Assembly (NCBI GenBank): GCA_963169295.1
Contig: CAUJDD010000024.1
Coordinates: 1 to 6,956, forward strand
Source of the DNA: UBA4416 sp020846025
GTDB taxonomy: Bacteria; Bacteroidota; Bacteroidia; B-17B0; Aurantibacillaceae
Direction of reading: 5' to 3'
DNA: 6,956 nt
The notes below the pieces were generated by a model. It did no database searches. It saw only the letters and a program-made list of their open reading frames with translations, and was not told the DNA's origin. Positions 1 through 5,814 of the stretch are shown here, piece by piece (position 1 is the stretch's first letter; the number at the start of each line of letters is the position of its first letter). The position numbers were made by a program, and so were the translations under genes.

Positions 1-1632
1 ACTGTTATTGAAGTGAACGCACCAGTTACAATTTCAGGTTTTTCAAGCTCTACTAACTCCGTTTGTACCAATCAAACAAATGTACCTTTCTCTGTAGCTA
101 CACAAAGTAATGTAACTTTTTATTGGAGTTATACTGGTATGGGTTGTGTTATTAATGGTAGTGGCAGTGCAGTTAATTTAAGTTTTTTAGATTTTGCAAC
201 AACAGGAACGCTAAGTGTATATGCACAAAATGGCTGTTCGTCAACTAATACTGTTTCTACAGTAATTAATGTATTACAAAGCCCTAGTATTACAATAAAT
301 GGCAATATTACCATGTGCGATAACGAACAACAGGTAATTACCGCTTCAGGTGCCGACACTTACACATGGAGTACAGGCGCAAATACTGCCACAACAGTAG
401 TAACCCCAACCACGACAACTATTTATACCGTTTCTGCTACTACAGCAACAAATGGTTGTATCTCTACCGAAACATTTACCATTAATACTATTCAAAGTCC
501 TACGCTCCAGATAAGTGGCTCCACAGTGGCTATTTGTCCTGGTCAAACGGTTTCTGTATCAGCATCAGGTAATGGCAATTTGTTTTTTTGGAGTGATGGT
601 TTCATCGGTTCTGTTCACACACTTACTGCTAACACTATTAATACAATATATACTGTAACAACAACTTTTACCAATTCTTGTTTTACCCAAAAAACTTATA
701 CACTTAACTCATTACCAAAACCAAATTTAAGTATTACAGGTTCAACTATTATTTGTACAGGAAATTCCACAACCCTTACCGCCAGTGGAGCAGACAATTA
801 TTTATGGAGTGATGCTACAACCACTGCTACTAATGTATTAAGCCCATCAAGCACTACAACTATTGGCATTGTTGGTACATTTACAAATGGATGTAGCGAC
901 GAGGTAATTAAAACTATTAGTGTTTTAAGCCCTCCAACTGTAACAATTACTGGAGGCGATACCATCTGTGAAGGAAAATTTGTAACCCTAATTGCCAATT
1001 CGACTGGTGCCATAAGTTTTGGATGGAACTCTGGTGCAGTAAATGATACTATTTCAGTTTCACCTTTGGGAACGTTTAACTATATTGTAACTGTTAATAA
1101 CGGAGGTTGCACAGCTGTAGATTCTCATTTAGTACATGTAAATTTAATACCAACCGTTGATTTTGTAGTTACAAATACCTTACTATGCACAAGCGATGCA
1201 GTAATTACATTTACGGCAAACCCTCCTGGTGGTATCTTCTCTGGAACTGGTGTTACCGCAAACACTTTTGATCCCGCCATAGGTGCCGGAACTTATGTAA
1301 TAAATTATGATGTAACGGCAAGTAATGGATGTTTAGCTACTGGCACACAAACTATTCAGGTAGATTTATGTACTGGGATAAATAATCATACAATAAATGA
1401 TTTACAAATTCAATGCTTCCCTAATCCGTTTAAAGATAATATTACCATTCAATCTACTAAAGAATTATATACATTACTATTGTATGATTACTCTGGGAAA
1501 TTAGTTAGAATAATAGAAACAGCGTCAAACATCGTTGAATTAAATACAAGCGAATTGTCGAATGGACTTTATACACTAACTATAATTACAAACGACAAAG
1601 CCATATACAACACTAAAATAATTAAACAGTAA
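1..1632 (+). CDS. Secreted multi-module Ig/PKD-like protein with T9SS type A sorting domain (5' partial)
   Basis: This is the C-terminal part of a large surface or secreted protein. The reading frame is open from base 1 (T-V-I-E-V-N...), so the GTG at 13 is only an internal valine codon and the true start and signal peptide lie upstream. Counting that GTG as residue 1, about six modules of 70-85 residues follow, at roughly 4-90, 91-163, 164-237, 238-308, 309-380 and 381-455. Most carry a cysteine pair (for example C102/C149, C175/C223, C248/C294, C319/C366), a central W-S or similar strand, and a closing 'NGC' or equivalent, as in Ig-like or PKD-like domains of Bacteroidota adhesins. The sixth has the 'GGIFSGTGV...NTFDPA' signature often seen in such proteins. 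Residues 461-539 form the sorting domain, with 'FPNPF', 'LLLYDYSGKLVR', 'LSNGLYTL' and a final 'TKIIKQ'. By family knowledge this domain directs T9SS export across the outer membrane and is then cleaved. The modules suggest adhesion or a structural role, but no enzymatic domain is visible, and one could lie in the missing N-terminal part. Confidence 0.9.
   Translation, partial: TVIEVNAPVTISGFSSSTNSVCTNQTNVPFSVATQSNVTFYWSYTGMGCVINGSGSAVNLSFLDFATTGTLSVYAQNGCSSTNTVSTVINVLQSPSITINGNITMCDNEQQVITASGADTYTWSTGANTATTVVTPTTTTIYTVSATTATNGCISTETFTINTIQSPTLQISGSTVAICPGQTVSVSASGNGNLFFWSDGFIGSVHTLTANTINTIYTVTTTFTNSCFTQKTYTLNSLPKPNLSITGSTIICTGNSTTLTASGADNYLWSDATTTATNVLSPSSTTTIGIVGTFTNGCSDEVIKTISVLSPPTVTITGGDTICEGKFVTLIANSTGAISFGWNSGAVNDTISVSPLGTFNYIVTVNNGGCTAVDSHLVHVNLIPTVDFVVTNTLLCTSDAVITFTANPPGGIFSGTGVTANTFDPAIGAGTYVINYDVTASNGCLATGTQTIQVDLCTGINNHTINDLQIQCFPNPFKDNITIQSTKELYTLLLYDYSGKLVRIIETASNIVELNTSELSNGLYTLTIITNDKAIYNTKIIKQ
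22..1377 (+). repeat. Tandem Ig/PKD-like protein modules (about six, degenerate)
   Basis: Protein-level tandem repeats of 70-85 residues lie within the T9SS substrate. Approximate DNA spans are 22-282, 283-501, 502-723, 724-936, 937-1152 and 1153-1377. Shared pattern: a start such as 'ITGsTIC', a 'TASGADnYlWS' strand in modules 2 and 4, a T/V-rich middle, and a late 'tNGC'. Modules 2-5 are the closest to one another. The first has three cysteines and the last is a different subtype. The copies are clearly diverged at DNA level, so this is old duplication. Confidence 0.8.
1393..1629 (+). other. T9SS type A C-terminal sorting domain (coding segment)
   Basis: About 79 residues at the end of the first gene match the type A sorting signal pattern: 'PNPF' near the start, a hydrophobic strand with 'YDYSGKLVR', 'ELSNGLYTL', and a short basic end 'KIIKQ'. 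In the family this segment is recognised by the type IX secretion machinery and removed by the PorU-type sortase, with the protein released or attached to surface lipopolysaccharide. It is the strongest phylum marker in the window. Confidence 0.9.
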
Positions 1633-1633
1633 T

Positions 1634-1648
1634 TACTTCACTGAAGTA
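1634..1648 (+). terminator. Possible weak terminator hairpin after the T9SS-substrate gene
   Basis: TACTTCA-C-TGAAGTA is a perfect 7+1+7 inverted repeat beginning two bases after the stop codon. It can fold as a 6-bp stem with a 3-base loop. It is AT-rich and lacks an immediate run of T; the first T-run is at about 1662-1666. It may terminate the upstream gene or only protect the mRNA end. Confidence 0.3.
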
Positions 1649-1718
1649 TTAGTTCAACCGCTTTTTAGTTTATAGTTTGGTTTTTACATTTTGAGTATTT
1701 AACATCAAATTATTAGGT

Positions 1719-1745
1719 GTTATAATCTGATAATTTGGTTATAAC
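1719..1745. repeat. Inverted repeat GTTATAA...TTATAAC in the intergenic region
   Basis: GTTATAA (1719-1725) and its exact reverse complement TTATAAC (1739-1745) are separated by 13 bases, about 60 bases upstream of the proposed kdsA -7 box. It could be a binding site for a dimeric regulator or simply chance in AT-rich DNA. Apart from this repeat, the hairpin at 1634-1648 and the promoter candidate, I see nothing in the gap 1633-1847. Confidence 0.25.
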
Positions 1746-1788
1746 TAATATCGCTTTAGCTTATATGGTTTCACAAAATTTAAGTAAA

Positions 1789-1814
1789 TTGCGTTTAAAA
1801 TTAATACACCTTTG
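1789..1814 (+). promoter_or_regulatory. Probable Bacteroidota-type promoter for the kdsA operon
   Basis: CACCTTTG at 1807-1814 matches five of the six fixed positions of the TAnnTTTG -7 element, and the context CCTTTGTAGGG looks typical of the phylum. A TTG at 1789-1791 could be the -33 element, but the 15-base gap is shorter than usual. Transcription would begin near 1817-1820, leaving a leader of about 30 A/T-rich bases before the ATG at 1848. This would serve all five downstream genes, since no other good promoter is seen before 5379. Confidence 0.45.
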
Positions 1815-1847
1815 TAGGGTAAAGTAATTAATTAGTTTAAAAATAAT

Positions 1848-2681
1848 ATGACAAAAAAAATAGTAAAAGTAGGCGATATTGAATGTGGCACCAAAGAGTT
1901 GTTTCTTATCTCAGGGCCATGTGTTATTGAGGAGGAATCCATTATGATGAAAACAGCCGAGAAATTAAAGGAAGTTTCTGAGCGTTTAAACATTAAAATA
2001 ATTTATAAATCTTCATTCACAAAAGATAACCGGAGTAGCTTAAGTTATTACAAAGGTCCTGGATTAATTAAGGGATGCGAAATGCTTGGTAAAATCAAAC
2101 AACAATTTGGTTTTCCCGTGTTAACCGACATTCATTCTCACGACCAAGCAGCTGCTGCTGCAGAAGTGTGTGATGTGTTACAAATACCAGCATATTTATG
2201 TATGCAAAGTTCTTTATTAGAGGCATCTGCAAAAACAGGACGTGTGATTAATATTAAACATGGTCAGTTTTTAGCTCCTGACAACATGAAACATCCAGCT
2301 CAAAAATGTGTAGATGCTGGAAACGATCAAATTATTCTAACTGAGCGCGGTTACGTATTTGGTTATAATGATTTAATCGTTGATCCTCGTGCGTTTTATC
2401 ACATGAATAATATTGGTTTTCCAGTTGTGTTTGATGTAACCCATTGTGTACGTAAATATGGAATTCCTAGTTCTGATAAAAAAGGAGGCGCTAGAGAGTT
2501 TTTACCGGTATTAGCAAGAGCTGGAGCTGCAAGTGGCATTGATGGTATGTTTATAGAAACGCATCCTGAACCTGAAAAAGCATTATGTGATGCTGCTTCA
2601 CAATTATGTGTATATGATTTAGAAGAATTTCTTAAACCAATTATCGAATTGCACCAAGTAGAAGTAAAATACCGTTCTTAA
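1848..2681 (+). CDS. kdsA: 3-deoxy-8-phosphooctulonate synthase (Kdo-8-P synthase)
   Basis: Cytosolic enzyme condensing phosphoenolpyruvate with arabinose-5-phosphate to give Kdo-8-phosphate, the precursor of the Kdo that links lipid A to core sugars. The 277 residues match the family's usual length and form one TIM-barrel of the DAHP/Kdo8P synthase superfamily. Visible signatures are 'LISGPCVIEEES' (20-31), 'KSSFTKDNRSS' (54-64), 'PVLTDIHS' (90-97), 'NIKHGQFLAP' (135-144), 'FDVTHCVRKYG' (195-205), 'SSDKKGGAREFLPVLARAGA' (208-227) and 'MFIETHPEP' (234-242). Cys25 occupies the position held by the metal-binding cysteine in the Aquifex enzyme and by asparagine in E. coli. With His199, Glu237 and Asp248 it completes the four metal ligands, so this should be the metal-dependent class. 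The ATG at 1848 is chosen because the N-terminal 'KIVKVGDIECG' segment is family-like; no Shine-Dalgarno is present, as usual in this phylum. It is the first gene of the probable operon. Confidence 0.96.
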   Translation: MTKKIVKVGDIECGTKELFLISGPCVIEEESIMMKTAEKLKEVSERLNIKIIYKSSFTKDNRSSLSYYKGPGLIKGCEMLGKIKQQFGFPVLTDIHSHDQAAAAAEVCDVLQIPAYLCMQSSLLEASAKTGRVINIKHGQFLAPDNMKHPAQKCVDAGNDQIILTERGYVFGYNDLIVDPRAFYHMNNIGFPVVFDVTHCVRKYGIPSSDKKGGAREFLPVLARAGAASGIDGMFIETHPEPEKALCDAASQLCVYDLEEFLKPIIELHQVEVKYRS

Positions 2682-2715
2682 ATACATACATTATAAAATC
2701 ATAAAAACAAAAAAC

Positions 2716-3120
2716 ATGAAAAAGTTAATTTTAATTTTAGTTGCAGTATTTATAAATTCTGCAATATCTGCACAAAGCCTCTATATTAAAGGGAGTAAAA
2801 AAGGTGAAATAGAAAATGATGGAGATGTATATATTGGTGGTTCTAAAAAAGGACAAATAGAAAGTGATGGCGACGTATATGTTGGAGGTTCTAAAAAAGG
2901 ACAAATAGAAAGTGATGGAGATATTTATATGAATGGAAGCAGAGTTGGGCAAATAGAAAGCGATGGCGATGTTTATAAAAATGGAAGTAAAATAGGAGTT
3001 ATTGAGTCTGATGGTGATATTTATAAAAACGGAAGTAAAATAGGAGAATGTAAAAATGTAAGAAAAGAATGGGTAGCAGCTGTTGTTTTCTTCTTCTTTA
3101 TTGAAGATTTAGCTTATTAA
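2716..3120 (+). CDS. Small exported protein with 16-residue beta repeats (beta-flower-like)
   Basis: Function unknown. The 134-residue product begins with a signal peptide: 'MKK', a hydrophobic stretch to about residue 18, and a likely signal-peptidase-I site at ISA-QS after residue 19. It has no lipobox. Five full repeats of 16 residues follow (Y23-V38, Y39-V54, Y55-I70, Y71-V86, Y87-I102), with consensus Y-x-x-G-S-K-x-G-x-I-E-S-D-G-D-V, and a sixth that decays after 'YKNGSKIGE' (103-111). Regular G and DGD turns between short strands suggest one beta-hairpin per repeat closing into a small propeller. This resembles proteins in Bacteroidota genomes named '5-fold beta-flower', a label I assign from pattern memory rather than from a search. 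The tail (118-134) is hydrophobic, with W119 and four phenylalanines, but is too short for a clear membrane helix. The likely location is periplasm or outer surface. It lies 34 bases after kdsA and 37 before folA, so co-transcription is likely. Confidence 0.85.
   Translation: MKKLILILVAVFINSAISAQSLYIKGSKKGEIENDGDVYIGGSKKGQIESDGDVYVGGSKKGQIESDGDIYMNGSRVGQIESDGDVYKNGSKIGVIESDGDIYKNGSKIGECKNVRKEWVAAVVFFFFIEDLAY
2782..3069 (+). repeat. 48-bp in-frame tandem repeat array (five full units and one partial)
   Basis: Units start at 2782, 2830, 2878, 2926, 2974 and 3022, each 48 bases and encoding 16 residues. Units 2 and 3 agree at 42 of 48 bases and share a long identical core from TCTAAAAAAGG through AGTGATGG. 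The first 24 bases of units 5 and 6 differ at one position. This suggests that some copies arose by fairly recent in-frame duplication. Units 1-3 contain a run of six or seven A, which could slip during replication. Confidence 0.9.
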
Positions 3121-3121
3121 T

Positions 3122-3140
3122 ATGATTAATAGCTAATCAT
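3122..3140. repeat. AT-rich inverted repeat between the beta-repeat gene and folA
   Basis: ATGATTA (3122-3128) and TAATCAT (3134-3140) are exact reverse complements around the 5-base loop ATAGC, directly after the stop codon of the repeat protein. The stem has only one G-C pair and is followed by mixed sequence rather than a T-run. It is a poor terminator, but might attenuate or stabilise the message inside the operon. Confidence 0.3.
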
Positions 3141-3157
3141 CTTCTGCGCTTAATTTT

Positions 3158-3655
3158 ATGAAAATTTCTAGTATAGTTGCTACTTCTTTAAATAATGCCA
3201 TTGGAAAAAACAACCAATTGTTGTGGCACTTACCTGCTGATTTAAAATTTTTTAAAACTACAACAATGGGCTGTCCTGTGGTGATGGGTCGAAAAACCTT
3301 TCAATCTATAGGGCGAGTGTTACCCGGTAGAAAAAATGTAGTGATAACAAGAGACACATCTTTTAATTCAAATCATGAGTTTGACATACTTATAGCAAGT
3401 AGTTTACAAGATGCCTTTAAATTACTTGCCAATGAGTCTCAAATTTTTATTACTGGCGGTGGCGAAATATACAAGAAATCTATGGATTTAATTGATAGTA
3501 TTTATTTAACAAAAGTTCATACAACAATAGATGGCGACGTATATTTTCCAGTAATTAACCTTCAACAGTTTCAGTTAGTATGGGAAGAAGCACACCAAGC
3601 CGATGAAAAGAATTTATACGATTATACATTTCAGAAATATGAACGAATTAAATAA
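3158..3655 (+). CDS. folA: Dihydrofolate reductase
   Basis: Cytosolic enzyme reducing 7,8-dihydrofolate to tetrahydrofolate with NADPH, supplying one-carbon carriers for thymidylate, purine and methionine synthesis. At 165 residues it has the normal length for bacterial chromosomal DHFR. Motifs in order: 'NNAIGKNN' (12-19), 'LLWHLPADLKFFK' (21-33) with Asp28 at the position of the catalytic acid, 'MGCPVVMGRKTFQSIG' (37-52) binding the cofactor, 'LPGRKNVVITR' (55-65), 'IFITGGGEIY' (96-105) for the NADPH pyrophosphate, 'YLTKV' and 'GDVYFP' (126-131). The M20-loop positions corresponding to E. coli Met20-Pro21 are Leu-Leu here. The start at 3158 gives the standard 'MKISSIVA' beta-strand directly. 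The stop TAA shares its last A with the ATG of the exonuclease gene (TAATG), so the two are probably translationally coupled. No thyA is seen nearby, although it often accompanies folA. Confidence 0.96.
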   Translation: MKISSIVATSLNNAIGKNNQLLWHLPADLKFFKTTTMGCPVVMGRKTFQSIGRVLPGRKNVVITRDTSFNSNHEFDILIASSLQDAFKLLANESQIFITGGGEIYKKSMDLIDSIYLTKVHTTIDGDVYFPVINLQQFQLVWEEAHQADEKNLYDYTFQKYERIK

Positions 3656-4347
3656 TGGAACCCAACCTACAACATATTTTATTTCTAGATATTGAAACAG
3701 TCCCTATTCACTATCAGTATAGTTCATTATCATTGCAAGAAAAGGAATTATGGGATAAGAAGTGGTTGTACTCTAAAGATGTAACTGCCGAACAACAATA
3801 TTCAAAAGCTGGTGTGTATGCAGAATTTGCCAAAGTAGTGTGTATAGGTTTAGGATTCTTTAGTGAAGGGAAATTTAGAACAAAAGCTATATCTGGAGAT
3901 GATGAACGATTGATTTTAATTGAATTCTCTGAATTATTAGAGAAATATTTTAACTCTAAACATCATGCCCTTTGTGCACATAATGGAAAAGAATTTGATT
4001 ACCCATTTTTATGTCGGAGAATACTTGTTAACAAATTACCTTTGCCGAAACTCCTACAATTACAAGGTATGAAACCTTGGGAGGTAAAACATTTAGATAC
4101 TATGGAAATGTGGAGGTTTGGTGATATTAAAAATTTTACTTCATTAAATTTACTAGCTCACATTTTTGGAATCCCATCACCTAAAGATGATATAGATGGA
4201 AGTCAAATTGCAAAGGTATATTACGAAGAGAAAAATATTGAACGGATAAAAACTTATTGCGTGAAAGATGTTGTAACGCTAGCACGTATTTATCAAGCCC
4301 TAAAAGGAATTGAGATTTTAAATGAGACTGATATTATTTATATATAA
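3655..4347 (+). CDS. Stand-alone 3'-5' exonuclease of the DnaQ/PolB-exonuclease-like family
   Basis: Predicted metal-dependent nuclease of the RNase H-like DEDD superfamily, 230 residues. The three exonuclease motifs are visible: Exo I 'LFLDIETVP' with Asp12 and Glu14, Exo II 'AHNGKEFDYPFLCRR' with Asp115, and Exo III 'YCVKDVVTLARIY' with Tyr201 and Asp205. This Exo III form (YxxxD) marks the DEDDy subgroup. The pattern agrees with the bacterial family described as 'predicted 3'-5' exonuclease related to the exonuclease domain of PolB'. No polymerase, helicase or HRDC domain is attached, so it acts alone or in trans; substrate (DNA or RNA) cannot be told from sequence. Between the first two motifs are a Trp/Lys-rich stretch (33-42) and 'VCIGLGFF' (62-69), typical of this group. 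Its start overlaps the folA stop by one base. The role could be DNA repair or RNA trimming. Confidence 0.87.
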   Translation: MEPNLQHILFLDIETVPIHYQYSSLSLQEKELWDKKWLYSKDVTAEQQYSKAGVYAEFAKVVCIGLGFFSEGKFRTKAISGDDERLILIEFSELLEKYFNSKHHALCAHNGKEFDYPFLCRRILVNKLPLPKLLQLQGMKPWEVKHLDTMEMWRFGDIKNFTSLNLLAHIFGIPSPKDDIDGSQIAKVYYEEKNIERIKTYCVKDVVTLARIYQALKGIEILNETDIIYI

Positions 4348-4380
4348 AACACACCATTGAATTAAGCGAATTAAAAAATA

Positions 4381-5379
4381 ATGAATCAAACTCACAAAAT
4401 AACAGTAATAGGCAGTGGTAGTTGGGCAACAGCATTGGTAAAGATTTTATGTAATAATTTACACCAAGTAACTTGGTATTTAAGAAACGAACAGGATATT
4501 ACTCATATCAAACAATTCGGACATAACCCACGATACCTCAATTCGGTACAGTTTGATGTACAAAAATTAAATCTTTCTTCTAATCTAGAAGCCAGTATTT
4601 CAAGTGCCGACATTGTTATTTTAGCGGTTCCATCTGCTTTTATACACACTGTATTAAGTACTTTACCTAAAACATGTTTCAAAGGGAAAAAAGTTTTTTC
4701 AGCTATTAAAGGTATTGTACCAGAGTATAATTTGATAGTCGGTGAATATTTAAATAGTCAATACAATGTACCCTTTGAAGACATTGGTGTTATTACGGGA
4801 CCCTGTCATGCTGAGGAAGTAGCGTTAGAAAGATTATCGTATCTAACCATTGCATGTAGTCAAATTTCCAATGCAGAGTTATTATCTTCATTAATGCGTT
4901 GTCGTTATATAAAATGTAATAGTAGTGATGATATTTATGGCACTGAGTTGTCAGCTGTTCTTAAGAATGTAGTAGCTGTGGCAGGTGGTATTTGCCGTGG
5001 ATTAGGCTACGGTGATAATTTCTTAGCAGTATTAGTGAGTAATGCCATTCAAGAAATAAAACGTTTTGTAGATGCTGTACATCCTATTGAAAGAGACATC
5101 AAAGATTCGGCATACCTAGGCGATTTATTAGTAACAGCTTATTCGCAATTTAGCCGTAATCGTATGTTTGGAAACATGTTAGGAAAAGGATATAGTGTAC
5201 AACAAGCCCAAGTTGAAATGAATATGATAGCCGAAGGTTATTATGCTGTAAAATGTGTTATAGAAATTAATAAAAAATACCAAGTTGAAATGCCTATTAC
5301 TTCGGCAGTTTTCAATATTATATACAACAAAAAACCAGCCCGTACCGAAATGGAACTACTTGCTGAAAAATTAGCTTAA
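4381..5379 (+). CDS. gpsA: Glycerol-3-phosphate dehydrogenase [NAD(P)+]
   Basis: Cytosolic enzyme that reduces dihydroxyacetone phosphate to sn-glycerol-3-phosphate, the backbone for phospholipid synthesis. At 332 residues it has the normal length. The N-terminal Rossmann domain shows 'VIGSGSWATAL' (9-19) for NAD(P) binding, 'ADIVILAVPSAF' (76-87) and 'FSAIKGI' (106-112) with Lys110. 'ITGPCHAEEVA' (138-148) corresponds to the GPxxAxE signature. The C-terminal helical domain carries 'ELSAVLKNVVAVAGG' (189-203) with the probable catalytic Lys195, 'LGYGDN' (208-213), 'LGDLLVTAYSQFSRNRMFG' (246-264) with Asp248 and Asn260/Arg261, and 'AEGYYAVK' (284-291). The ATG at 4381 sits four residues before the first beta-strand, as expected, and follows an A-rich leader without a Shine-Dalgarno. 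It is the last gene of the rightward block and converges on the SET gene, with 11 bases between stop codons. Confidence 0.96.
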   Translation: MNQTHKITVIGSGSWATALVKILCNNLHQVTWYLRNEQDITHIKQFGHNPRYLNSVQFDVQKLNLSSNLEASISSADIVILAVPSAFIHTVLSTLPKTCFKGKKVFSAIKGIVPEYNLIVGEYLNSQYNVPFEDIGVITGPCHAEEVALERLSYLTIACSQISNAELLSSLMRCRYIKCNSSDDIYGTELSAVLKNVVAVAGGICRGLGYGDNFLAVLVSNAIQEIKRFVDAVHPIERDIKDSAYLGDLLVTAYSQFSRNRMFGNMLGKGYSVQQAQVEMNMIAEGYYAVKCVIEINKKYQVEMPITSAVFNIIYNKKPARTEMELLAEKLA

Positions 5380-5385
5380 GTTTTT
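5366..5385. terminator. Very weak possible bidirectional terminator between gpsA and the SET gene
   Basis: AAAAA at 5366-5370 can pair with TTTTT at 5381-5385, extended by one G-T and one A-T pair around the gpsA stop codon. On either strand the A/T stem is its own U-tract. It contains almost no G-C pairing, so strength is doubtful. No better terminator is visible between these convergent genes. Confidence 0.2.
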
Positions 5386-5390
5386 ATCGC

Positions 5391-5807
5391 TTACTTTTTA
5401 CCTCGTCCAATACTGATATTGTATCTTATACAATCCCAATATTCTTTTGTATAACTTACAAAAATTTCTTCGCCTGCTTTAATATTGCGTGTGGCTACAA
5501 TATAACATTTATTGTCTTCAATTTCATATACAGAGTTGTTTCTAAACCCTTTAACTCTGCTAAGACCTGCTGCGTCGTTTGCATAGCGGGCTTTGTATTG
5601 AGGTGTGTTAAAGGCATCTATACAGTGTTTTTTATTAATAAAAAACAAATAGCCGTCCTCATCTCTTTCTACACGTTTTTCATACTCTTTCCAGTCAATA
5701 ATTTCGCCTTTATATTCAATAATTTTAGTTCCTTTTTTAATATCGCTTTTTGTAAATAAGCCTTTTCCGGAGTTAGGCAGTTGTGATGTTTTTACTTCTA
5801 ATTTCAT
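5391..5807 (-). CDS. Minimal SET-domain protein, probable protein-lysine methyltransferase
   Basis: The 138-residue product consists almost entirely of a SET domain, the SAM-dependent lysine methyltransferase fold best known from eukaryotic histone modification and also found in bacteria. Visible elements: 'PNSGKGLFTKSDIKKG' (11-26), the first SAM-binding segment; 'IIEYKGEII' (29-37); 'YLFFINKKHCIDA' (53-65); 'ARYANDAAGLSRVKGFRNNS' (73-92), where the usual NHxxxPN cofactor motif should be but reads N77-D78; and 'AGEEIFVSYTKEYW' (111-124), with Tyr119 as the likely catalytic tyrosine. There is no pre-SET or cysteine-rich post-SET region, a compact build like the viral vSET enzyme. No signal peptide is seen, so it should act in the cytoplasm; the target is unknown. 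The ATG at 5807 is right because the SET core begins within ten residues and no other Met lies upstream of it. Its promoter ends seven bases before this ATG. Confidence 0.88.
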   Translation of the reverse strand: MKLEVKTSQLPNSGKGLFTKSDIKKGTKIIEYKGEIIDWKEYEKRVERDEDGYLFFINKKHCIDAFNTPQYKARYANDAAGLSRVKGFRNNSVYEIEDNKCYIVATRNIKAGEEIFVSYTKEYWDCIRYNISIGRGKK

Positions 5808-5814
5808 AGGGGAG

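Noticed and set aside
13..15. GTG as the start of the first gene
   Set aside because: The frame is open to base 1, and a T9SS cargo needs a signal peptide, which is absent here; the gene begins upstream.
129..1013. Several minus-strand open frames (129-359, 346-546, 798-1013) inside the T9SS-substrate gene
   Set aside because: They have no recognisable domain, sit wholly antisense to a well-supported secreted protein, and reflect its Thr/Ser-rich codon composition.
1633..1847. Riboswitch or small RNA in the gap before kdsA
   Set aside because: No conserved riboswitch core or strong GC-paired structure is visible; the gap is AT-rich with only short repeats and a promoter candidate.
2737..2952. 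A minus-strand open frame opposite the 48-bp repeats
   Set aside because: It is a repetitive mirror of the repeat array, without a plausible promoter or domain.
2782..3069. Possible CRISPR-like or regulatory repeat array
   Set aside because: The units are contiguous with no unique spacers, keep reading frame, and encode a coherent secreted repeat protein.
3122..3140. Inverted repeat as a terminator splitting the operon before folA
   Set aside because: The stem has a single G-C pair and no T-run follows; it is recorded only as a repeat.
1848..5807. A new defence or mobile system formed by the repeat protein, exonuclease and SET protein
   Set aside because: There is no integrase, transposase, toxin-antitoxin pair, reverse transcriptase or NTPase; the genes are interleaved with core housekeeping genes, and base composition looks uniform by eye.
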